DNA from: Dermacentor variabilis
Lineage: Eukaryota > Arthropoda > Arachnida > Ixodida > Ixodidae
DNA: 64,000 nt
Direction of reading: 5' to 3'
Assembly: GCF_050947875.1 (NCBI RefSeq)
Contig: NC_134569.1
Coordinates: 263,263,100 to 263,327,099, forward strand
Shown here: positions 10,178 through 22,093 of the stretch, piece by piece
How the letters are laid out: each line of letters starts with the position of its first letter
Position numbering within the stretch: position 1 is the first letter of the stretch
Position numbers and translations under genes: made by a program
The notes under the pieces: generated by a model
What the model saw: the letters and a program-made list of their open reading frames with translations, nothing else
Database searches by the model: none
What the model was told of the DNA's origin: nothing

Positions 10178-13100
10178 ATGGAGGGAAACGTTAAGGAAAT
10201 CAAAATATGGCAGCGGGACTGCAGGGGCTTCAGCCCAAAGCGGGAGAACCTACAACTCCACATTCAAAACTTACAAAGCCGGAAATTCCGGACATCATAG
10301 CACTGCAAGAAACGTTAACAAAAGCGAAATTCAGAAACTATACAACGTACGAAAAAACGGGAGCGCAGAACTCGCGTGCGGCCGTCTTGGTCCACAGAAA
10401 CCTGACCGCCGTCGAACACGAAATAGACACGAAGGACGCGGACTGCCTGCTCGTGGAAATAATTCCACAGAAAAGAGGACAAGCGAGCCTATTTATTCTC
10501 AACATATATAGCACCCCCATATCGAACCACCCTCCTCCCGATAATAGAGGCAGTTAACAAAACACTCAGGCTCTGTGGACACAGGCCGCTATTAATAGTA
10601 GGCGACTTTAACGTCAGGAACACGGCCTGGGGCTACAAAATAAACAACAAGAAGGGCACCGCCATATGGAATTACATACACGACGAAGGCCTAACATTGC
10701 TGAATGATCCGCTACAACCCACGCGAATAGGAAACAGTGTGCAGATGAACACCAGCCCCGACCTCACGCTCAGTAAGAACGTGGAGGAAGGGAAATGGAG
10801 GAACACCGCCTGTAGCCTAGGCAGCGATCATTATATAATCGAAACTACCATCCCGGCCACATCGCTAAAACGAAAGGGAGCAAAGAGATCACGATTACCG
10901 ACTGGGACAAATTTAGACTCATCAGAGCACGAGACGAACCCACCACCGTAGATGACCTCGACAAATGGGTTGAACAGCTAGGCAAGGACGTCAAAACCGC
11001 CACCAAAAGCATACAAGTCACAACGGAAACACACGCAATAGACAACAGACTACTACACGTGTGGCAAGCACACGAAAGCCTTCAAAAGAGATGGTTCAAA
11101 CAAAAACACAACAGAAGACAGAAGCTCAAAATTACTCACCTAGTTAAAGAAATAGAGCACCAAGCACAAGAGCTGGTCAAACAACAATGGGGTCAAACAT
11201 GCGACCAGATGAATGGAAAAGTGGGCCTAAAAGACACGTGGCACCTACTCAGGTACCTCCTAGACCCTGAAAATTGTAAGACGGCACATAACAAGAACAT
11301 CGGCCGCATTATACACGAGCACCCTCTTCAAGACGACGAACTCCTCGACGAACTCAGGAGCAGACATGTAGATACCTCTGACAAGGAAACGCTTCCCGAG
11401 TGCAAAGTACCTCCGAATCCAGGAATGGACGACGAAATAACGACGGCAGAGGTGAGGCCGGCGCTACACAAACTCCGCACGAACTCTGCCTCAGGAGCGG
11501 ACGGAATCACAAACCGAACTTTGAGAAACCTGGATGAGGAATCAACGCTATCACAAAATTCTTTAACTAATGCTGGGAAAAGGCCAAGCTGCCGGCAGCG
11601 CGGAAACACGCAAAGATAACCTTCATACCAAAACCAGGGAAGAGCTCACAAATACAAAATTTGAGACCTCTCTCTCTCACGTCATGCCTGGGCAAATTGC
11701 TAGAACACGTGATTCTAAGTCACCTGCAAGAACACATGCACAAGCACGAACTCTTCCCCAGCACAATGTTGGGCTTTAGACAACACCTCTCCACACAAAA
11801 TCTAATGCTCAGGCTATCGGAGGAGGTCATTAACCCTATTCACAGCAAACGAACCAAGGCAATCCTAGCTCTGGATTTAACCAAAGCATTCAACAAAATC
11901 AAGCACGAGGCTCTCACGGAAGCCCTTTCAAATCTAGGAGTAGGCGAGCGAACCCACACCTACGTTAAAGCCTTCCTATCTGCTAGGACGGCGGAGATAC
12001 GCTTCGGGTCACTCACCTCCTGCCCTTTCACACTTGGAAGCAGAGGAACGCCGCGATGATCGGTACTCTCACCCCTCCTTTTCTATGTCGCGCTCATATC
12101 CATGGCACAGCTGCTGCAAGGAATACCAAACCTATCGCATTCCCTATACGCAGACGACATTTACACTCTGGATAACCAAAGGGGACGACGGAAACATCGA
12201 GAACCTACTGCAAACTGGAGCAGACGTAGTCTCTGAACACGCCAGAAAGATAGGATTATCGTGCTCCCCGCAAAAATCTGAACTTCTCGTCATGAGACAC
12301 AATCCGCGAGGCCATACAAAAACCTCAGTCCCTATAGTCCCTACAGTCCCTATACGTGGACGACACCCTAGTTCCCGAGGTTCAAACGATCCGGATACTA
12401 GGTATGCACCTACAAAGCAACGGCAAAAACACAGTGACTATCAACAAACTTACGGCATGCGTGAACCAAACCAACCGTTTGATCTAACGCATCGCCAACA
12501 AACACTTTGGGATGAAGGAAGTGGATCTTCGGCGTCTAATCGAGGCTTTCGTGCTCAGCCGTTTCGTGTACTCCCTCCCATATCTCAACCTGTATAAAGT
12601 GGAGAAGGAAAAGGTAAACTGCCTCATAAGACAAACCTACAAGGCGGCGGCCCACCTGCCGAGATAAACATCTACCGAGAGACTCCTGAAAATGGGCGTC
12701 CGCAACACGCTCGAGGAACTAGTTGAAGCACACAGAACAGCCCGATACGAAAGATTAACCAAGACACCTGTGGGAAGACACATCCTAAGGAAATTAAGCA
12801 TCCCGTACGAGAGCACTCAAACAAATGTCGGGCCCATACCCAGAGGCATCTTCAGTCGCCTCAGGGTCGAACCAATCCCAAAGAACATGCACGCGTAGTA
12901 TCACAGTAAACGGCGACAGGCCCGGGCCAGAGCACTCCAGAAACACTACACAAACCACGAGGAGGCGGTCTACGTAGACGTAGCCGAACTCGGAGAACGG
13001 GACGCTTTCTCCGCAGGGGTATCAGGAAACAACCTCAAACCAATCACTGCAGTCACCATTTTTGGAAGGCACGCGGAAGAAGGGGAAGAAGCCGCGATAT

Positions 13101-13761
13101 CAATAGCTATCACAAATACCGCAGCCAAAATAATTTTCTGCGACTACAAGACGGTAGTGCGTAATTTTGCCAAAGGCAGAACCCATCAACCGGCGATACA
13201 AATTCTAAGTACATTTAACGCCCCGCCAGTTCAATATCATCTGGATACCTGCGCACTCGTCCCATCCCGGGTACGAAGCGGCTCACAATTTTGCCCGAGG
13301 GCTCGTCAACCGAGCAGTGAGCCAACCGATCCTGCGAGGAGCAAAAGAGCGCATGATAACCTACCAGGAAATTACGCAATACTATAAGAACGAAAGACTC
13401 GAATACCCACCCGCTGACAATTCCTTCACCAAAAACCAGCAGGCGATGTGGAGGAAACTCCAAACACACACCTTCCCCAACCCATACAAACTATCCATTC
13501 TACCCAGGGATACACTCCCGCAAATGCACGCTATGCGAGGCCGACATAGCCGATTTAGCACACATCTTGCACGGATACCCTGAGCTCAAACGTAGAGCCG
13601 AATGGCACCTATCCAACCGAGAGCAGTGGGAGGCTGCGGTGACCAGCTCGGAACCCGCGGTTCAACTGCAGGCCGTGACCTGGTCTTTAGAAGTCGCCGT
13701 AAGACACGGTATGACGGCCACGTCACGAAGCCATCATGCCTTCGCATATCTAATCTCATAA
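10178..13761 (+). pseudogene. LINE ORF2: endonuclease, RT, RNase H, broken
   Basis: Likely start ATG 10178. Endonuclease blocks: IKIWQRDCRGF (an Asp where the family has Asn), IIALQETL, LLIVGDFNVRNTAWG (10580-10640) and LGSDHYII (10815-10850). RT blocks: LRPLSLTSCLGKLLEH, LGFRQHLSTQN, AILALDLTKAFNKIKHEAL, then TGA at about 12057 followed by VLSPLLF, and YADDIYTL near 12145. RNase H traces lie at about 12960-13300 (YVDVAELGERDAF onward), then a C-terminal CTLC...H segment near 13525. At least eight frameshifts or stops are present, so it cannot make a full protein. Confidence 0.88.
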
Positions 13762-13803
13762 GTCATTTTCTGTTGACGAAATAAAGTTTTTACCACCACC
13801 ACC

Positions 13804-14690
13804 TGCGGGATCTGGTGAGGGAAGACTTAAGGCACGACATGGCAGTTCCGTTTTTTGCTACTTTGGAATGCTTGGATTCAAAGTTTAGCAACGGCTTCGA
13901 AGATCTTGGGGAGTACTGCCAACAAACATGATTTTCTTCGAAACCAAGGAAATGTCAAGAAAGTGAATTACGCGTCGCTGAGGAAAATTCCTTGGTAAAC
14001 TTTAATCCTCCTCCATAAAGCTTAAATTGCGCACTTACTGAGGTAGCAGCGGAATCGAATTCTTCCCTATTGCAGAAAATCAGGTAATCATCAACGCAGC
14101 GAAATATCTCGATAACGCTATCACCTAAGGCTTTCTCTGAGCAGTTGTCAATCTTTCTTAGGTAAATATTGCTAAGAATAGGGGCAACCTTTGAGCCAAT
14201 ACAAATGCCTGATTTCTGCATGAAAACACCATATCTCCACCCAATCAGCGTCGACTTCAAGTACATTGAAATAATTTCTAGAAAACGTCCCGTGGAAACA
14301 CTGCATCTGTCAATAAAAGCCGACTTTTGCACTTGTTCTTTAATGCACTCATTTACGGAATTTAGCAACCCGTCATGCGGCAAAAAATATTAAATGTCTT
14401 CGATATCCATACTAAAAGCTGTACAATCATCAGGATTTTCCTCTCTCAAATGCTGAACTAGTGCCTGAGAATTACGTAAGCAAGAGGGGTCTGAAAAAAC
14501 TAGTGAAGCTAAGCAGTTCTGTAGGTAACTAGCGACACAGACCTGCCACTTCCCTTTCTCTGACACTATAGCACGAAAAGGAATTACTTGCTTATGGGTC
14601 TTGGCCGAGGAAAAACAGTTCTAAGGTGAGGGATTTAGCTTTCTTGACAGGACAGACAACCCTATCAAGATTATGACGTGTGGTAGGTTT
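13804..14690 (-). pseudogene. PLE reverse transcriptase remnant
   Basis: RT half of the PLE whose endonuclease is at 7645-8221. On the minus strand the frame 14383-13955 (142 codons) holds KSGICIGSKVAPILSNIYL, the PLE form of the RT GxPxG region, and FRCVDDYLIF, the catalytic DD block, followed by LKFTKEF. Upstream frames (14390-14690) contain RT fingers-like text with stops. Downstream, FLDISLV and NFESKHSKVAKNGTA lead to the LINE junction at 13814. The copy is non-functional. Confidence 0.85.
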
Positions 14691-14699
14691 TTCTAAAAA

Positions 14700-17362
14700 C
14701 TGGTGCAGCGCTTCTGAAAAAGCAAGATAAAGAAAGACTCAGACGAGCGAATCACGTTTATTTTTCGATACCGTTGCCATTTCTTAGCGTAAGAGGCTGA
14801 CCGTTGGGGGCACCTCAGAGGCTGATCACTGTGCGGATTCTGCAGAAAAAAAGAATGAAAAATGCCTAAGTATCTCGTTTGACAATCCATGTCTTATTGC
14901 TTAAACGGCAGCAATAGTTTAAACGGTGAAGATATTCTCCAAACATTTCTGCAAAGCGTATCCTGCAAATTTAAGCCTGGAGTCAACATTTCTAAGCGGG
15001 CGACTTGGCATCATTCATCCCGTGCAAGGTGAAGTTGGCGGGTTAAATCGACACTGGACAGGTTAAGCTGTATTAGTGAGCTACCCACGTGAAATACTAA
15101 AAAGGACGTTCCCGCCTTAGGAAGAAGCTCGCCAAGCCAGAAGAGACACAAATACGAACGATGTTTCAAGTTTCACACATTATTAATTAGAAATGACGCA
15201 TACAATTATAAAGTACACACTTTTGGGGCCCAACAAATTTGTTAAAGGGCCCCTTGAAGTTCCCGTGCCAGCTAACCATGCTGCCGTGTATTTTGATGAC
15301 ATCTAGTTTAACCTAGTTATATTTTTGTTGGTAAATATGGATGAAGTTGTATTCGAAGAAAACAAAAGACTGTGTTTCGCAAGTCTTCAGAACCCTTACT
15401 GAGCTGCAACGGCCTAAATACGAAAATAAAGATACCTTGAAATCCGTGATTTCGCACTGACGTGTCGGCGCGGGCCTTCCTGTGCGAATTTCAAGAAATG
15501 CAGTTTGTGTCTTCGTTGTCTCTTTTACCAGTCCACATATTACCACGAAGTTAACGAAACTATTGTTTCCAGAAAATATTTTGCAGTCTATACTTATTTG
15601 TAACGTAATTCTCTTCTGCATCGCTTTAATAAACGAGTGACTGTGAGCCGGGTAGACAACAGTGGCACGGCTAGTGTAAACACGTTTTCGTTCGCAACAG
15701 CTATAATGTTGTCTTTGCTTGCACTCTAGATCTACCTTACAAAAATAATCACAAATTCAACAATTACTTGAAGAACAACGAAAGAGTCCGCTACCCTTAC
15801 GACATTGAAGGCGTCATTGTATGTTGTCTTCGTAGGGTGGACTAAAATGCATGAAACCACTCTACTGCTCTAATTATTCCCTTGCAGAAGCGGTGGACTA
15901 AGGACTGTGTACTCAGCTGCAAGGCTTAGGTTTCCGCAATGTTTTCCGCTTGTTTTTTAACCATAATGCTCAATTCACTACAAGGCAATTAGTTACTTAT
16001 TTCCGACGTTCAACGAATAAAAACGGAGACAGTCCGCTTTGTTCAAGAAAAATACTCTTCGAAAACATTTCCCGTCGTTTCATGGATGCATGTTTTATCT
16101 GGGATCAAGGTGGATGGCCTCGTTAATTAAAGCCAATGAACACCTCTGATGTAGCAAAGTTCACTTGAACAAGAGTGCGAACTTCGCCTAGGCGGTTGAA
16201 CAACGCTAAAAAACAAATCAACAAAATCGCCGAGTATCAGCTCGTGGTAGTGTATTCATCGGGAGTAAGAAATGAAATGGCCGGCAGAAAAAAAAAGTAA
16301 GCCAACGTCACATCTTCGTGCCACTAAGAAAAAGAACTTGAAAAATTAAAGACAACGTACTGCTGGCAACAGTGGTGAAGCGAAGTGTAACCTATGGATT
16401 GGATTTATTGAATACTGCTTCGCTTTTGAATTTAATAGTTTTCGCTCCTACGGTGGTCTGCACCAATGTGCACCAATGATTGCGCCTGTGTTTAAATCCT
16501 TTCTTCTTATATGACTGAATGTTCTCATACCTATCCGGTGGCTAGTGATCCATACGCTGTCGCGCAACAATATTGTATATTCTTCTGAATAAATGTATAA
16601 TGATTATAAACAAAATACAAAGTAAAAGAATGTGGTAGAAAGTTTGTAAACAGGGATAAGGTGCCTCAGAGAGGCTGGCCAACGTTTCCATAGGAGGACC
16701 TGTCCGTCGTCAAAGGCCGCCTCGTCATGCTGGGCATGTTAGTTTTAAAGGGTTAGTGCAGCGACGTGTGGTTGTCGTCGGTGGCGGTTGGTTTGATGCC
16801 GCTTTTTTATTGGTATAGTGGCTCTCCTACCGTCGACGTAGTGGCGAAGACTTGCTCGCTCGGAGACGCATTTGTTGCAGTGGTTTCGCACAACACCTCT
16901 GTGAATCACCATTCGGCAAGCCTACTCTGAAACGCCGCTACGAGTTTGACAAGTAGCTACGCCGGGGCGGTACTTATAGAAGAACGGAACGTTAATAAAC
17001 GCGCAAGCACAAGTACATTTGTAGAGCTTCCAGTTCATTTGCCCTCTCATGCATTGTTGCTGGTGGAAACGCTTATAAAAATATGCAGCGACCTTCGTCT
17101 TTTCGGGCTGCACTAAGTGCAAGTCATGTCCAAAAGAATAAATGTTTGGACCAGCTTGCACGTCACTACGGAGTTATAGCAGCGTGATGCGTACAGGAAT
17201 GAAATAATAGAACGAGACCTACGAGCCCTGGCGCACAACTGATAACCCTGTACCCCTTCGGACGCACGCCAGCCACAATTACTACCAGTGGCGTGGGCAG
17301 TGATGGACGCGCACTGCTTAAACGGGAGTAGAACAGAACGGAAAGTGCAGAGCGACCTCAAA
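14700..17362. other. Unassigned DNA, 2.7 kb
   Basis: No recognised gene. A stretch near 15200-15240 (CACACTTTTGGGGCCCAACAAATT) resembles 40905-40935 (CACACTTTTTGAACCCAACAAATT), suggesting a shared undescribed repeat. No TSD or terminal repeat was found. Confidence 0.5.
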
Positions 17363-17578
17363 CATAAAATACATTCCGGGGTTTCGCGCGCCAAGACAAC
17401 GATATCATTATAAGTGACGCCATAGTTGGGGACTCCGGATTAATTCTGACCACCCGGGGTTCTTCAATGCACGGTACGCAGGAGCTGTTGTATTGCATCG
17501 ACAAAAATGCGGCCTCTTCGGCTATTTGATCCCGCGCCCTAGCGCTTAGCAGCGCAACGCCAAAGCCGCAGTGGGTAA
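17363..17578 (-). mobile_element. tRNA-derived SINE, copy 2, divergent
   Basis: Minus-strand copy with the same order as the other SINEs: tRNA-like head (GCGCGGGATCAAAT as box B region, plus-strand 17522-17535), GAACCCCGGGTGGTCAGAAT, then CCGGAGTCCCCAACTATGGCG and CGCGCGAAACCCC. It is clearly more diverged than the other copies and its TSD is not visible. Confidence 0.7.
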
Positions 17579-18335
17579 CCTCTGAAATGCACGCACAAAA
17601 AACAAGTTCTGAAAAAAGCAAGGGAAATAAAAATCGTTCACACCTCACGCCTGAAGCGCCCCATGAATGGCTTGAAAAGGCGATCTCGTTTTCCGTCAGT
17701 GAAACAGATTCTACGCAAACACAAGTGTGGAGCTATGCGTTCGTAACTGAACTTTTAGGAAAGGCGCGAGGTCGCGGCCCAGTAAATTTCATTTTTAGGG
17801 GACGGGGAGAGATATGTGTTCTAAAATATACTAATCATAATGATGACTCAGAATTTTAACGTTTCATGTTCTACTATTTTAACTTTTATATGCATAAATT
17901 GTATACATATATTTGTTTTTTGTCATGCAACAGCAAGATAACCGTTTATACCAAAAGAAAAGGAAAGGAACGCCGATGTCGTAATGTGGCGCAGCATGTT
18001 TCCTGATGCATTGAGGAGTGGCCGTGGCGGTACCATGCGCCACTCAATTATCGCGAAGAGTGTAGTCCCAACCACGTTTTCGAGAGCCGCGCGCCATTTC
18101 GCCCAAAGAACTGTTTCGTAACACCTTTAGCATCTGCGCATCATATTGACCGCAAATAAAGACGGGCACCGAGGGAGAGAACACATAAACAGCACGGGCG
18201 GTAACTTTCAGCTGTTTTCTTCACGGCAGCCCGTGGGTATATAGAGGCATATAGAAGATGCGCAGATCGCAGCAAACAAGAACACTCATCAGCCTAGCGT
18301 GGCAGCCAATTATAAAAAAAATCTATTTATGATTG
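17579..18335. other. Unassigned DNA
   Basis: No recognised coding motif. AT-rich stretch at 17860-17960. Part of the right side may be the untranslated end of the minus-strand PLE at 18568. Confidence 0.4.
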
Positions 18336-18345
18336 AAACAACCTA

Positions 18346-18567
18346 CCCGCCATGGTTGCTCAGTGGCTATGGTGTTAGGCTGCTGAGCACGAGGTCGCGG
18401 GATCGAATCCCGGCCACGGCGGCCGCATTACGATGGGGGCGAAAACACCCGTGTACATAGATTTAGGTGCACGTTTAGGTGGTCAGGTGGTCAAAATTTC
18501 CGGAGTCCTCCACTACGGCGTGCCTCATAATCAGAAAGTGGTTTTGGCACGTTAAACCCCATAATTA
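18346..18567 (+). mobile_element. tRNA-derived SINE, copy 3
   Basis: Same SINE as at 7395, with CGCGGGATCGAATCCCGGCC as box B and the shared 3' body; a small rearrangement changes the AACCCCAGGTGG segment to a repeated AGGTGGTC. It is bounded by a 10-bp TSD, AAACAACCTA, at 18336-18345 and 18568-18577. The insertion interrupts the very end of a minus-strand PLE endonuclease. Confidence 0.9.
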
Positions 18568-18905
18568 AAACAACCTAATGTAGGTGTCACTAACACAGTT
18601 TTGGTCTTTCTTTTTTATGTGATAGGCCACCATCAGTTCGCGTGCTATCTGGTTATGGCTTCTTCCCAGAATCTTTATCTCCTTGAAAGTAGGTGCACAG
18701 CGACAGGCATGGCAGTGCGCAGGCAAGTGCGCCGATTCATCTTTCGTTAACTTTTGTTCGTGTTCCCTGGCTCGATCGTTCAGGCACCGTCCTGTCTGCC
18801 CTGTGTAGAACTTGCCACACGCCAGGGGGATTTAGTACACAACTCCTACATCGCATTTTGCATACGGCTTGGTGTGGTTCTTGCCACACCAAGCCGCGGT
18901 GTGGT
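18568..18905 (-). pseudogene. PLE GIY-YIG endonuclease remnant
   Basis: Minus-strand frame reading HTKPYAKCDVGVVY, one TAA stop (18832-18834), IPLACGKFYTGQTGRCLND, then a Cys/His region (HLPAHCHACRC) and a C-terminus ending CVSDTYIRLF at the SINE junction. This is the GIY-YIG nuclease of Penelope-like elements; the second motif reads YTG in place of YIG. The RT part is not recognisable upstream. Confidence 0.82.
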
Positions 18906-19339
18906 CAAGTGCAGTCCGTACGATATGCAGTAAACGCCAACTAGGCCAGTGTGAAGTTCTTCTGGCCCTGTAGCCTCGCCGATGACCATCAAGTGAGCGT
19001 GAAGTGCAACGCGTTCCCGACGATCAGCGCCCACGAGCTCCTTACGCGGCGAGTACGGAAGCGTGCTGCGCTCTTGCCCCACTGTTTTTCGCTTAGCTCC
19101 GTGAGAGTAACAGTGGGAACGAGCGCTGCACACTTTCGAACAAATGAAAAAATGAGTACAGAGTTGATTCACTGCTCCCAAGAGCCGGTCGAGGGAACTG
19201 TCAGGAACTGCACAGGACCCCAATACCTTAGACTGTTACACCGTCCTGGATCGCAGTTAGAAAATCACAGTTTTCCTTATATCTGAAATATTCACAGCTT
19301 TTCGACTTGATCCTGATTCATATTCAAACACGGTAACTG

Positions 19340-19400
19340 AGAAAGAACAGACGACAAAAACGCCAACTCTCAACTGGTTTATTCCAGAAAAAAAATGGCA
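19340..19400. repeat. PLE-terminus-like motif
   Basis: AACAGACGACAAAAACGCCA and CTCAACTGGTTTATTCC resemble the terminal motif seen at other PLE ends of the window (7165, 62107). Boundaries unknown. Confidence 0.35.
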
Positions 19401-19837
19401 CTTAAGTTTTCCATTGTCACATCACCACCATGGTAGTGGAACTGAATTGTTCCATATTGCTTTCTTTTTCGACCTCGTGGCGCTTTTTAGACAAAGTGCA
19501 ACATTAACGTAGAACTTAAGAGCAGAGATGCCATCTATGCGCTGGCCAAAACTACAGTTTATCACAAAAATTACAAAAATACAGTTCGCTTTATTGATGA
19601 TCTGAGAAGCAGTTATTTTTATAATGCTATCAGAAGCGCTACCTGGCCAAGACTGACTAATAATGTAGCTATCACGCCAGAAAGGCACACCTCTTATAAA
19701 GGCGAATAAATCTAGGTAAATTTAGTGACATAGTCGATAAGCCAACAACAGTGGTCCAGCCCCACCGAAATATCGCGACCGATTCACGAACCCTCCATTG
19801 CAGCAGAACTTTTTCTTCGGCTAGTTGGTGCATGTTG

Positions 19838-19939
19838 CTGAAGTACTATAGCGCCAAACAGACGACACAAGAAGAGACACGGACGAGCGCTCGTCCGTGT
19901 CTCTTCTTGTGTCGTCTGTTTGGCGCTTTAGTACTTCAG
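19838..19939. repeat. 102-bp near-perfect palindrome
   Basis: Arms 19838-19888 and 19889-19939 are inverted copies with one mismatch (19849 against 19928) and no spacer; the centre is GACGAGC/GCTCGTC. The arm text (CAGACGACACAAGAAGAGAC) has the style of the PLE ends at 62870 and 63300. It could extrude a cruciform and its RNA would be a 51-bp hairpin. Confidence 0.95.
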
Positions 19940-20084
19940 TAACCCTCCATTGCCTTCTTGTCTAGCGCGCGCACCAGCCTGCAGTCGAAGACAAGGTTCT
20001 TCAGCAAGCAAATGACGGTAGGCTCTTGCGTAGAGGCTTGAGTTGGGGCTGCACGTTGGCGTGCCATCGCTTTCACGGCCTTGT

Positions 20085-20539
20085 ATTACGCGCCCAGGCT
20101 GGGCTTCAGAAATCAGGCCCGGGCTCGTACAGTGCTGTAGTTTGGGCATTACTGAACGTGTTTCGACGCACGCAGTTTTCGTTTTATTGCAATAGTAATT
20201 ACACGGACACTCCAGCCGATGTGACGTTCCGTTTAAACTGCGAGGTCGATAAAACCATCCTGCCGTACGTGCGAGTGAAAGCACGCGAGGGAAGCCAACT
20301 ACGTTGGCACAATGTGGTGCGCGCCGTCTGCCGCTGCGCGAAACCCCGTGGGGAAGGAGGGGGGGATGCACCAGCAGCAACTGCGCATTTGGGGAGGAAT
20401 GGGCGATCGCGGCTCGATTCCGCGGGCGGCGTCCGGAGAGGAAACCGGGGGCCGGCAGCGCGCGGCGTTTTCACGAGTTGAGCTTCGATCCAGCCAGCGA
20501 GTGCGTACATTGCATGACCGGGCGCGGTCGAGCGCGCCG
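20085..20539 (+). repeat. GC-rich repeat, left copy
   Basis: Homologous in direct orientation to 30685-30760 plus 31001-31300 (shared AATCAGGCCCG, ACAGTGCT, TTTTATTG, GCAATTACA). It abuts the left arm of the large inverted duplication. Short open frames here lack family motifs and I do not regard them as genes. Confidence 0.6.
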
Positions 20540-20547
20540 TCTCTTGA

Positions 20548-21900
20548 AAGCATAGACTTTCATGTTAGTATAACTAGAGGGAAATCTGGAGCTGTGATTG
20601 TTCTACCATCATCGGAATGATGGGAAGTACAGGCTACGGATTGGCATTCTGTTGACTAGCGAACTAGTCTAGAAGTATTTTTTGGCAGTTTTGGTTTCGC
20701 TCCAAGAGCAACTGCTATAAGCTGCAGTGGGACAGTGCACCGTAAAGCACTCTGCCTTTGTTCTGTTGCTCCAAGTGGCAATAGTGCGCTGGGCCAGCGG
20801 CTGGGACGATCTTTGTGCCGCGGTGTGGTATCGAAGCCCTGACGAGAAAGCGACGGCATCGTAAACGTTGAAAGAACATGTTTTGACCGTTTGGACCGTG
20901 GGTTGTTAAGTCTTTTAGGTTGGTGCTGTAGCGTTACATGCTTTATGGAACTTGAGAATAGGAAAAAGAAGGTAGTACTGATACAAGACATAGACAGTTG
21001 TACTTCTAGTGGCTTGACAATCAAATTTTATTGAGGGCTTCAATATGCATTGCTCGTTTATGTGCACACTTGAAATGTGTGTTTTGGGGCTTTGAGAACA
21101 CAAACTTACTTGTGGTAGGAAAGGTTGCTGCATCCTTGCTGTAGTCTAGTGTCGCAAAATGGGTAAGCGCAAAGCCCCGCCATAACGCTTCGGAAGCGGT
21201 ACTTCAATATAAAATATAATGAAGCATACTCGTAGGAGGTCACAAGCGTCTCAGCTAGCACTGCATCAGATGCGCTTAAAAGTACTTGAAGACGTTCAGC
21301 AATCGTGAAAGCCGATGCAGCCTTTAGAAAGAGCGAGAGAGTTCGCAAGTGCCTGTCGTCTGCGACAAAAGTCTCGCGTTCGCGGCGAGCAGACGTCGTA
21401 GCAGACGACCACTTGTAGCATTCCTCTCAAAAGCACAACACTTTCTCAGAACACAAAAATTTTATTTGAATAAATACTTGATGGATATCTTTAAATGAGT
21501 ACTTGCACGGTTGTTATTGCTTTGCAAAAATAAATAAATAAATATTCTCTCGCGTTAAATTGTGAACAGAATCGCACAAGAATGCATGCCCTGGTGTTTC
21601 CTGGTGTAAACCATCGTAAAATGTGCTTCAATCCCCAAGTCATACAAAGTTTATGTAACGTGTTGCGCGTTATATAAGACAATGCAGAAATAAAATGAGG
21701 TTTTACGCGATAACATTTGAGTATAGCTTCATTCACTACCCCCCAAGCAAATGCCGCTAGTCTAAAGATCGAAGTCAATCCGAAGCCTGTACTTCCTATC
21801 ATTCCCATGTAGGTTGCACAACACTCAGGCGAACCCCCGTAGACACTAGCGCCACATTTCCCTCTAGGGTATTTATTTGGAAACTCTATGCTTGAAAGGG
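20548..21900. repeat. Foldback unit with imperfect inverted ends, left copy
   Basis: The ends are imperfect inverted copies of about 110 bp: 20548-20640 (AAGCATAGACTTTC, CTAGAGGGAAATCTGG, GATGGGAAGTACAGGCTACG) against 21780-21895 read reversed (AAGCATAGAGTTTCC, CTAGAGGGAAATGTGG, GATAGGAAGTACAGGCTTCG). The unit end coincides with the outer end of the duplication arm. A 162-codon minus-strand frame (21491-21979) overlaps it; its counterpart in the other arm carries several amino acid changes, which argues against a selected protein. Confidence 0.6.
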
Positions 21901-22093
21901 GACCTGCAGCCGGCTCATACCTTTGTAGGCGCTGTGTTATCGCTGCTCTTGCGCTGGCGCGATAGACGGTGCAGGACATTACGCTCGCTGCTGCTCACAC
22001 CAGTGTTCTGACAGCGAGTGTCCGCGCTCATCGAGTGTGATGTGTTCATGTTTGCTTGTGCACGCTCACACCATGCTCGTTAATTCACTAATA

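Larger units (their letters stand above)
8222..13803 (+). mobile_element. Full-length RNase H-bearing LINE (I-superfamily type)
   Basis: A 5.58-kb LINE with 5' UTR (8222-8516), ORF1 with zinc knuckles, ORF2 with endonuclease, RT and RNase H, and a 3' end AATAAAGTTTTTACCACCACCACC. It sits inside a minus-strand PLE and is bounded by an 11-bp duplication, TGCAGGATCTG at 8211-8221 and TGCGGGATCTG at 13804-13814 (one mismatch). Conceptual removal brings the PLE RT tail and linker together. RNase H downstream of RT points to the I/LOA/Ingi/Tad group. A related, 5'-truncated element is at 51848-53683. Confidence 0.92.

Noticed and set aside
20026..20620. Several overlapping GC-rich frames as genes
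   Set aside because: Frames are open on both strands because of high GC; the sequence is a repeat also found at 30701-31300.
21491..21979. Host protein-coding gene conserved in both arms of the inverted duplication
   Set aside because: The two copies differ mostly at amino-acid-changing sites, have no known domain and overlap a foldback unit.
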